DNA of 64,000 nucleotides, taken from Azolla caroliniana. Lineage: Eukaryota; Polypodiophyta. This document shows positions 55,626-64,000 of this stretch, one piece after another. The stretch covers positions 8,122,001-8,186,000 of the forward strand of contig JBHGNT010000014.1 in NCBI GenBank assembly GCA_043228905.1. Reading direction: 5' to 3'. The notes under the pieces are model-generated. The model saw only the letters and a list, made by a program, of their open reading frames with translations. It did not search any database and had not been told where the DNA came from. A program made the position numbers and the translations under genes. The stretch's first letter is position 1, and each line of letters begins with the position of its first letter.

Positions 55626-58600
55626 TCATTCTTCCTCCAAAATATCGAGCACACTCTGCTCGATGGTGTCAAGTGGTGCTTCTTCCTCCTGTTCCTTGCC
55701 TGCCTGGTCTCCGACCTCCGGTTGGGTTGGCTGTTCCGTAAAAATTTGCTGCTCCGGCTCTGCTTGATTCCGTGGTGCCGGTGCTTCCTCGCCGCTTCGT
55801 CCGGGTTCTTCTTGTTCTCCCTCTGTTCCAGGCTCTGTTCTGTTACCAGTGTCGCTTTCTCCGGTCTCGACTGGTTGGCTTGGTACGCCTCCTTCCTCTG
55901 CTCTGGTGTCTTCCGGTCTCAGCTCTTCTTCTTCTCCGGCATCGGTCTGCTCCTGCTCTTCTTGATTTCCTTCGAACAGAAGTTCTTCTTCGGGTATTCC
56001 TTGTCGGGGTTGTTCGGTGTCGGTTGGTTCAACTTCAGCCGGTCGCTCTCCCTCACTTATAGTGATTGGCATCGTTCTTCCCTTGGCTTCCTGTCGTAAC
56101 CGGTCTTGCTCGTATTTCTCCAACTCCAACTGCGTTGCGAGCTGCCCGTCATCCAACCTCTCTACCAACCCTCGTATTTCTTTGAGATGTTCTTCCGCTA
56201 AAGCGTAGAAATCCTCCGACAATTCTTCCCGAATGGCGCCGATACTTTCTTCATCCATCTTGTAGAACTTGTCACCGGTCTTCCTCCGATTCTCGGCATC
56301 CGCTCGGAGTGTCTGCAGCTCGGCTGCCTGTTGTGACCACTCCTTCCATAGCTTTTCCGTACTTTCGTTGATGTTTGCCTGAGCTCGGGTACTCCAACCT
56401 GACATGATGAGCTTGATCCGGTCAACCCCCGCCTTAGCATGCGCATAAGCTTCTTGCTTTTCCTTCCTTGCCCGTTTTATAATGTCGACCATTATCTGAG
56501 CCTGGGCCTCGTAATCCGCTTTCTGCTTTTCATAGGTACTTTGCAGTTTGCTGATCGTGAAGGTCGATCTTTCCTTTTCTTCATTCCTGATCTTGGTCAG
56601 ATCTAGCTTTTCCCGCCTTAGCGCCTCTAATTCCTTCCTTCTCTCCGTCACTTGGGCTATTTCCGCCGACAATGCTTCCTTTTTGGCACTGACCTCATCC
56701 ATTGCCTTAGCCAGATCTAATCGGGTCTCTTTGAGCTGTTCTTTCAGCTTCTCTATTTGCCGGTCGTAGTCTGCTGCCCGTTTCTTGTTGTCCGACTCGG
56801 CCTGCTTGTGATCTTGGTAGAGACGGTCGAAGTCCTCCGTCTTCTGCTTCAGGTGTCGGTTTGCTTGAGCTCTTAATCGGTCGTCCCGGTCCTTCTGTTG
56901 TTGGAGTTCTTCCTGCAGTCGTTCTATCTCCTACTCGGCATGTCGACGCAGTCGGTCCTTCTCCTTTTGCAGCTTCTCTTTTTCTTCTTGCAGTCGGTCA
57001 TTAGTGGCTCGGCCTTTCCGGAGGCCTTCTTCCATTTTCCGTCTGTCGTCCTCCACCACTTTCCGCTGCTCCCTTTCTTTTTCCCTTAATGCCTCCTGAG
57101 CTTTTAACTCCTCTCGTAAGGTTTCTATTATTTTTTCGGTCTCAGGGCCGGTTTGCAAGGCTACCGGTTCCGGTTCCGGTTCTGGTTGCTTCCTTGTTGT
57201 CCCGACCGGCTCGGTAACAACTTGTGCTTGTTGAATTCCTTCCCTTGCCTGCAACAACTCCCCTTGCATTTCCTCGATCTGTGTTCGGAGTGCGATCAAC
57301 TCCTGAGTTGTTGTATGCGTCAGCTGTTGCCTACACGTTTCTTCTTCCTCTAACTGGTCCGCTACTCCCGATAACTGCTCCGAAAGCCATCTCAACCATT
57401 GTGGCTTTGTGCTTCCTGTGTCGGGGTGGCCTTGCTCACTTCTACTCCTTAACTCAGGCTGTGTTTCCGGCCTTTTCTCTGGCTCCGACGCTTGTTCATT
57501 CCTCTTCTCTGGGATGACCGGTTCTCTGAAGTCCGGCAAAACCGGTGTCGGTGCTGCTTCCCTCGGTACGGGTTCCGGTACTGCTTCCGCCTCGGCTATT
57601 GGAGGTGGTCCTTGTGCCCTCTGCTGAGTTTTGTCAACTGGTGGAGCCAGTCCTTTCACCCGTCTCTCCCGACCTTGTCTTGCTGGGAGTCTTACCAGTG
57701 GTTCGGATGAGTCTTCTGTTTCAGTTTCCTCCTCCGGTGCGGCTACCAGACGGACCTTTTGTATAAAGACCTCTGGTTCCGGTTCCGGCCGTCGCAGCGT
57801 TATATTGATTGGTTTGAGCGCTATCGGTTCCTCCTCGGCCGATTTCCCTTTGCCTTTTCCTGCCGGTTTTGCCTTTGTTGCCGGTTCCTGTTGCTGTCGG
57901 GATGGTCCTTCCCCCCGCTGTTCTGCTTCTTGCTGGGTCCATCCGGGGGTGTGTTTCTCCAGGATCTGTCGGCGCTTTGTGACCTTTTTCGGCGTCGTCT
58001 CCTGCCGACCTCTTTTCTTTTGTGTGATGGGGAGCACCGGTGGGACTAACACCATTAGCCATTGTGCTATCCCGGCCCATGGCTTTTTTCCTTCCACAAG
58101 ATTCTTGATGGCCTCCTTCAATCCTTCGGTTATGAAATGGAGCCAGTCCACTTGTAATCCTTCGTACGCTGCTATTAAGAACGCTGCTCGGTACCTGGCT
58201 ATGGCCGGGGGACGAGGATTCACGAATCCGTATTCCATCATGGCGCGGGCCACTTCTCCGAACAACAGGTTCTCTCCGCCCTGCGTTCGGTACGCCTTGC
58301 TGCTGATAGAATACTCACCGAAATATTCGAACAGGATTTCACTTGAAGGGTTTTCGATTGTTTGAAGTCCTCCTGCTTTTATCCACGTGAGCGCCTACAC
58401 CGCTCCTTCCGTGATTTCTGATAAATCAATCGATGCTGCCGCCTGCTCTGGTTCTGCGTGTGGTGGAGCGTCGGCGATCCTCAGCAATCCTTTTAACCCG
58501 TTCTCCCTCATCCATTGGCGTGCCTCCTCCAACAGTACCATTGTTTCGAGTTCTTCTTTTGCTGTCTGTTGTTCGGAATCGGGCTGTGTGTGCGCTGTGC

Positions 58601-58811
58601 GTCGGATCGCTCTTCTGTGCTTCTGCGCCTGTGTGTAGGAAAATTCGTAAAATGTAAGTCCTTCGTAGGCCTGTGTCTTATATAGTGGGTCTTGCGTCGA
58701 GCCGCCCTTTTTCGTTTCCCGCGCATGTTCATCTCCCGCCATAATTAGTATGTCCTTTCTTGCTTGCCGCGTGTGAGTGCCCACGTTCCATGCTTTAAAT
58801 AGCAAGTACAC
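55626..58811 (-). pseudogene. Extra coiled-coil ORF downstream of integrase in gypsy C
   Basis: One phase stays open for about 1062 codons except for two TAG codons (58395-58397 and 56931-56933). N-terminal part: MAGDEHARETKKGG and a globular stretch with LFEYFGEYSISSKAYRTQGG, ENLLFGEVARAMMEYGFVNP and YEGLQVDWLHFITEGLKEAI. Middle: proline/glutamate-rich linker (RRPEPEPEVFIQ). C-terminal half: long coiled coil (EEKEKLQKEKDRLRRHAE; QIEKLKEQLKETRLDLAKAM; RRKELEALRREKLDLTKI), then an acidic tail ending LDTIEQSVLDILEEE. No membrane segment or signal peptide is evident, so it is not an envelope gene of the usual kind. Function unknown. An alternative start is MAGDEH, 24 codons after the first Met. 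Confidence 0.75.
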
Positions 58812-58955
58812 GCACGTCCTTCTTTAATGCATGGCGCCTCTTCGTTGCATGGTGGCGCTCCCACCTCTTATGATCTCCCCATCACTACTATGATTCGCGC
58901 CGATTTGGCCCACGTCTTTTTTTTTTCTTTTTTTTTTTTCTTTGTTTGGACCACG
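58812..58955. other. Spacer between integrase and the extra ORF
   Basis: Contains a T-rich tract (58917-58942); a possible splice or leader signal for the extra ORF was looked for but not found. Confidence 0.35.
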
Positions 58956-59523
58956 TCATTTTCTGGTCCCCCCCGATTTGTTCGGGTCAGTTCGCGTTGA
59001 TACCGGATCCTTCTGTCGGTTTTCCGGGATAGTCTTTGTCAGTATCGGTGTTGGTTCTTCCTCGGTCCGAATATCTTTAGCAGCGTTTGTCGGTGTCAGT
59101 TCCACATCTTGCCGGATTTCCGGGTTTTGCTTGAATGGGTTGGCTGGCATATTTCCCTTATACGGCTTTAGCCGAAACCCATTTGCCCACTTACCGATGA
59201 CATCTCCAGACAACGTGCCGAGCTGATACGACCCATTGTACTCCTTGGTGATCCAGAACGGTCCGGTCCACCGAAACCGCAACTTTCCCGGCATGTTCCC
59301 CATCCGTGTCTGGAATAGTAGCACCGGTTTCCCGACTTCGAACTCCTTTTCGTTGCCACGCTGGTGTCGGTCCACGAAAGCTTTTCTCCTCCTTTGCTCC
59401 AGTTCGAGTTGTAGTAAGCTAGCTATTCGGTTTTCTTCTAATTCCAACAACGTCGCCAGCCGGATTCGTTCGGACTCCTTCTCACTTAAGCGCTCCTTTA
59501 CCTGGATCCGTAAAGCTGGGGAT
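58956..59523 (-). pseudogene. Integrase C-terminus of gypsy C, frameshifted
   Basis: 59450-58956 reads LELEENRIASLLQLELEQRR, VGKPVLLFQTRMGN, KLRFRWTGPFWITKEYNGSY and NGFRLKPYKGN, the SH3-like integrase end (GPFWI is the GPF/Y block). It joins pol only after a one-base shift near 59510 (a run of three T) and past the TAG at 59524. No chromodomain is seen. Confidence 0.8.
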
Positions 59524-62500
59524 CTAGAACTCTACCTGCATGACAGCTTCTAAACCGAATGCTAGTCGGAACGGGGTTGTCCGGATGCTGGTTTTGTACG
59601 TTGTTCGGTACGCCCATAGCGCGCTTTGCAATTTCGTATCCCAGTCGGTCCGGTTCTCGTTGACGATTTTTTGTAGGATGTTCTGTAGAGTTTTGTTCGT
59701 TGATTCCGCTAGTCCATTGGCTTCAGGGTAGTAGGGAGTACTCCTTTTATGTACCACCGCGTAAAATGACGTCAGGCTTTCTACTACCTGCCCGAGAAAA
59801 TGTCCTCCTTGGTCACTTATAAGCTCGATCGGGCATCCATATCGGCACCATATGCACTCGTACAGGAACTTTTCCGTGGACGCGGCCGTGTTGTCCCGTA
59901 AGGCCTTTGCTTCTACCCATTTGGTGCAATAGTCGGTCGCCACTATGACATACCGATTTCCGGTTCGCATTGCCGGTGGCTTGAAGGGACCGACAAAGTC
60001 CAAACCCCACTTTTGAAACGGTTCCAATGGCAAGACCGGGTGGTGTGGCATCCGGGCCTGCTCCGTGGGTTGGCCCAGCCGTTGACACAAATCGCATTCT
60101 CTGCTATACTTCACGGCATCTTTTAGGGTGGTGGGCCACCACAGTCCGCTCTGCCATATTTTCCGAGCGGTTGCGTCGCCAGCATAGTGCCCGCCGGCAA
60201 TTCCACAGTGGGCTTCCCTGAGGATTAAATCCTTCTCATCGCTCCGCACTGCTCGTCTCCAGATGCCATCTGCCCCCTTGTGATAGAGGGTGTCTCCAAC
60301 CAAGCAGAAATGTCTGCTTCTTACTACTACCCTTTTCCTTTCATCGCGGTCCATGTTCTCCGGGGGTACTCCGGTGCTCAGGAACTGATGCATCTCAGTT
60401 AGCCATGTGTCTTCATCGGCTACCGTTGCATCCGTTGCCGGTTTCGTCATGATCCGGAACAACTCGGTGTCAGGGAACTCATCCTGGACGCCGTCCCCTG
60501 CTTCTCCGGATTCGAGTCTGCTTAGGTAGTCCACTACCGCATGCTGCGCCCCGGGTCGGTGGAAAATGTCGAATTCAAATTCCTGTAACAGCAGTGTCCA
60601 TCGTGCAATTTTTCCCATCAAGGATGCCTTCGAAGCCAGGTAGAGTAGTGCCGAATGGTCGACATGGAAGGAAAACTTCCTTCCGAGCAGATAGTGCCTG
60701 TACTTTGTGACACTATACACCATTCCCAATGCCTCGCGTTCTGTCGTAGAGTAATTCCGTTCTGCTTTTGAGAGTTTCCGGCTTGCGTAGTACACCGGTT
60801 GGTACCATTTCGGCTCCATGAGTTGCATCAGAACGCTGCCGATTGCTACGTCCGACGCGTCGACGAAGACGTGAAAGCTTTTACTCCAATCCGGTGGTTG
60901 CACAACCGGAGCTTGCAACAGCATAACCTTCAACGCTTGGTAGGCTTCCTCCTCCGTCTCTGCCCATAGGAAGGGTACCCTGTGTACGGCGGTATGTAAT
61001 GGTGTAGCGAAGTCTGCGAGGTGCCGTATCATCCGGCTATGCCACCTTATTTGGCCCAGGAACCGGCTTAAAGCCTTTGCGTTATTTGGTGCTGGTGCCT
61101 TGAGAATCGCCTTGACTTTATCCGGATCTACCGCGATTCCTTCCTTACTCACCACGTGCCCTAGTAAGTTGCCGCTTGCCACTCCAAAGACGCACTTGGC
61201 CGGGTTCAGGCTCAATCGGTACTCGCGACACTTCTCCAAGCACAACCGGAGGTGATCGAGATGCTCTCCGTGCCGGCTGTAGACCGCGAAATCGTCAAGG
61301 AAGACTTGCATAAAACCGGGGATATATTCCCTGAAAATTTCCATTATTATCCTTTGAAAGGTCGCTGGAGCCGTCTTTAGTCCGAACATCATCACGACCG
61401 CGACGAACACTCCCCATTCCATAACGAACGCTGTCTTCTCCTGGTCAGCCGGGTTCATTCGTATTTGGTTGTAGCCGCTAAATCCATCCAGGAAGCTGTA
61501 AACTTCGTGGACGGCTACCGCATCTAACACCCCGTCCGTAAATGGTAGTGGAAACGCATCGGTCACTGTTGCGGCATTTAGTTTGCGATAGTCCACGCAT
61601 ACCCGGATTTTGCCGTTCTTTTTCGGGACCACCACTATCGGACTCAGCCAGGTTGCCTGCTTGACCGGTCGGATAAATCCGACCCTGAGGAGCTTATCAA
61701 TTTCCTCCTTCACCTTCGCCGCATAATTCGGATTCATCCGGTACCTGCGTTGGGCGATCGGTTTCGCGTCCGTACTTAGGTGAATTTGGTGCTGATAGAG
61801 CTGGGGGTCCAACCCTCGCATGTCTTCGTACGACCACGCAAACACATCCTTGAAGTCTGTTAATAATGTTACCATTGCCTTCTTTTCTTCCTTCGGCAAT
61901 TCCTTTGCGACATTTACCGGTCGGGGCTTGTCTGTTGTGCCGAGGTCCACCTCCTCTAGTTGGGATGCTTTTACCCTCTGGGATATCGTCATTTCCCTTT
62001 CTAGGGATTCCTGCGCTTGTCGCAGTTCCCGGATTGCCGCTTGGTCTGGTTCATCCGGCGTCGTAATGTACGGTTCTACTGCCGACGTGATATCTACCTC
62101 AAATAGTGGGACGATTCGTGGGTGTTCCTTGAGGTACCGCTCGACTTCCTCGTTCGGTAATCCCTCCAACATGTTGATGCTTTCCGCATACAATGGAGTT
62201 GCTTCCTTACTGGCGATCACCCGTGGTTGCGTCGTTACTCGTACCTTTGTTTTCCCTCGCCGGAACGTGATCATGTTCTTTTGCCAGTTCTGCTTGATAT
62301 GCGCCGTTCGCAGCCATGGTCGTCCTAGCAGTAGGGGGTACGCGCCTTGTACATTCAGCTGCAGCACCACGGCCGATATCCGGAATACGTGGCCTCCGAT
62401 CGTTACTTCCAAATCCCGGATAAGCCCGGTCAGTCGGACTGAGCTGGTATCCGCCATGCGTAACCAGAAGGGGCATGGTTCCCATTCCTGGATGCCTAGG

Positions 62501-62892
62501 TTATCGCATGTCTGTCGGCTGATGACATTTACCCCGGAGCCTCCGTCAATAATCGTTCCAGCAATTTCCTTTCCTTTCACGATTGCCGTGATCGCCGGGC
62601 TACTTGTATCCACCACCGCTGGTCCTTCCTTCGGATTGGAGAAGAATGCCGGTGTTGGCGTCGGCTTCGGTTTGCTCACAGATGCCTGTAAGTCTGTCGT
62701 AAACCGTGGCACCAACTGTAGTAGCCGTGCTAATGGCAGCACGATTTGATAGTCCTGTAGCGCTTGCCACGTCGGGTTTTCTCCTAGCTGTATGATTTCT
62801 TCGTCTTTTGGCATATTTTGGTCTCTTACTTCTGCCGCATTCTGTTCATTGGCCTCCTTGATCCATTGCGCCGCTTTTTTTCTGATTGCCTC
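59524..62892 (-). pseudogene. Pol of gypsy C: protease, RT, RNase H, integrase
   Basis: A nearly intact frame of about 1096 codons from the first Met (62814), open up to the gag TAG at 62893. Protease: GTIIDGGSGVNVIS (D-G-G) and LLLGRPWLRT. RT: RMNPNYAAKVKEEIDKLL, VDYRKLNAATVTDAFPL, FLDGFSGYNQIRM, catalytic QVFLDDFAVYS. RNase H: HVFVDASDVAIGSVLMQ, STTEREALGMVYSV and FHVDHSALLYL. Integrase: HCGIAGGHYAGDATARKIW and CDLCQRLG (zinc), LDFVGPF, ELISDQGGHFLG and NGLAESTNKTLQNIL (D, D, E). It ends in a stop (TAG) at 59524 within the EF-IPS motif. Together with gag it would give one polyprotein. Confidence 0.9.
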
Positions 62893-63999
62893 CTAGGCTT
62901 CCCACTCGGCGGTCTTTCCCTTTGACCGGGTTGTGACCTGCTGTACTTCTATTATTTCGGCTGTAACCATGTTGACTGCCGGCTGCTTGTCATTGGTTTT
63001 GCTTGGGCATTGGTTACTATAATGGCCTTCCTTACGGCAGTAATAACAGTACACCTTGTGACTGTTGCTCGTTTCTCCTTTGTCCCCGGTTTGGAGGGTG
63101 GGTATGCTTCGGCGGTCGTCTTCGGTTTTTCGGTTATCCGGTACCGATACCGGGTTGTCATTCCTCGCTGCCTCCCGACGTTCCTCTCTTCGGAAAAATC
63201 CACGCTTCTGATTCCGTCGGAAATTTCGGTTCCCTTGTCGCCTCTCTTCTCTGCGTCGTTCGTATTCCGGGGATTCGTCTCGGTCGTACCGGTCCCGGGG
63301 GTAGCTATCTCTGCGTTTCTCCTCTCGGTCATAGTTATCGCATCTTCTATCAGCGTATCTGTTACCGCGTTCACGTTGGTAGCGGTCGTCTCTCCGGAAT
63401 CGATCCTCGTCCGGGTTCTGATTGTGCGGTTCTATGTGTCGAACCGGTGCTGCCTGCCGATTTAACAGGTTATAATTGCATCGGTCCGTTGTATGGGCTC
63501 GAGAGTTGCAGATCATACATTGTGTCCGTAGGGTGCAGTCTACTGTTGAGTGGCCCGAATTTAGGCATGGTGTGCATTGTAAGGCCTGTCGGAACCTCAG
63601 GTCTTCCTCCTTCGGGAGTGCCCGGTGTAACATCCCCATCGACAAGAGGGAGCTAGTCTTGTCCATTTCTAAAACCCGATCAATAACTTGGTCCATTGTG
63701 CTGGTGTGGAAATCAAGGACTCCGCACATTGTTCGAAGTGGCTCTTTCAGCGCGGCCAAAAAGACTGCTTTGGCTTCGTCTTCGGGTGGTGCTCTCGTCA
63801 GTTGGCTGTGCAAGGTCTGAAACTGAATGATGAATTGTGGCACAATCTCGTTCTCTTCCTGCCGGGTGGTGTAGAACTGCCCGAACAATTCCCTTTGCTC
63901 AACTTGTCTGTGAAAAAGCCTGAGGAATCTGGCCTTCAAGGCATCGAATGTGGCAAAGCTGCCCGGTAAGTGCTTTGCGTGCCATTGGGCTGCCGGTCC
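62893..63999 (-). pseudogene. Gag of gypsy C with three zinc knuckles (start outside window)
   Basis: The frame is open from the window edge to the TAG at 62893-62895 and in the same phase as pol. It holds the capsid-like KARFLRLFHRQVEQRELFGQ, FIIQFQTLHSQLTRAPPED and FLAALKEPLRTMCG; two tandem knuckles CTPCLNSGHSTVDC and CMICNSRAHTTDRC; a long arginine/aspartate-rich, low-complexity stretch (DRYQRERGNRYADRRCDNYD); and a third knuckle CYYCRKEGHYSNQC. Gypsy B has CAG where the TAG is. Confidence 0.85.
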
Positions 64000-64000
64000 T

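Larger units (their letters stand above)
55186..64000 (-). mobile_element. Ty3/gypsy retrotransposon C, large, runs past the window end
   Basis: 3' LTR (55186-55575), an extra coiled-coil frame (55626-58811), integrase C-terminus (58956-59523), pol (59524-62892) and gag (62896 onwards). It interrupts the RT gene of copia J; the five bases before the LTR are cggca (55181-55185), to be looked for after the other LTR. Best preserved large element here: gag and pol share one phase with one TAG between them. Confidence 0.9.

Noticed and set aside
57631-58365. 244-codon plus-strand frame
   Set aside because: Antisense shadow of the extra ORF of gypsy C, Ser/Gly-rich because the sense strand is Glu/Pro/Arg-rich.
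55626-58811. Envelope gene of gypsy C
   Set aside because: No signal peptide, membrane segment or cysteine pattern; mainly coiled coil.
61820-62749. 309-codon plus-strand frame
   Set aside because: It is the antisense shadow of the gypsy C protease/RT region.

Overview
This is nuclear DNA of a land plant. The reasons are a two-exon GSL/callose synthase gene, a TPD1-like secreted-peptide gene, plant-type Ty1/copia and Ty3/gypsy LTR retrotransposons, L1-type LINEs, and a nuclear copy of the plastid 23S-4.5S rRNA junction. The dense nesting of retroelements suggests a large, repeat-rich genome. Two weak hints, the form of the 4.5S rRNA remnant and a chromodomain integrase of an unusual type, lean towards a non-seed plant such as a fern, but I cannot decide this from the window.

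Layout. Positions 1-15.8 kb are a Russian-doll stack of minus-strand elements cut at the left edge: gypsy A (to 7806) sits in the RT gene of gypsy B (7807-11647); B and a small fold-back sequence sit in copia D (11771-13662); D sits in the protease gene of copia E (13663-15209); E sits in the integrase gene of an old gypsy (15210-15800). Positions 15.8-18.7 kb hold an LTR-like sequence, a chromodomain gypsy remnant, the plastid rRNA insert and a LINE fragment. Positions 18.76-30.12 kb are one decayed L1-type LINE, split in ORF1 by copia F (23973-29521), which has paired 403-bp LTRs and a CACAA target duplication. Another LINE fragment and a tRNA-like SINE module follow.

The middle (about 31-45 kb) is the host-gene island: a TPD1-like gene (31097-31949, two exons) and a complete callose synthase (39047-45213, two exons, 1944 aa). 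Between them lies a LINE 3' fragment in which a 128-bp piece is repeated seven times without visible differences.

Positions 45.7-48.1 kb are a composite copia/LTR insertion flanked by a 23-bp direct repeat. A 389-bp terminal-inverted-repeat element with a zinc-knuckle remnant follows (48371-48759), then copia H (48978-50600), a mostly empty stretch, and copia J (53371-55185). J is interrupted by gypsy C (55186 to the window end). Gypsy C belongs to the same family as B and carries gag with three zinc knuckles, pol, and an extra coiled-coil reading frame of about 1060 codons downstream of integrase.

Only the two host genes look functional. All transposon frames carry stops or frameshifts. Many of the stops are single C-to-T (or G-to-A) transitions relative to a related copy in this same window.
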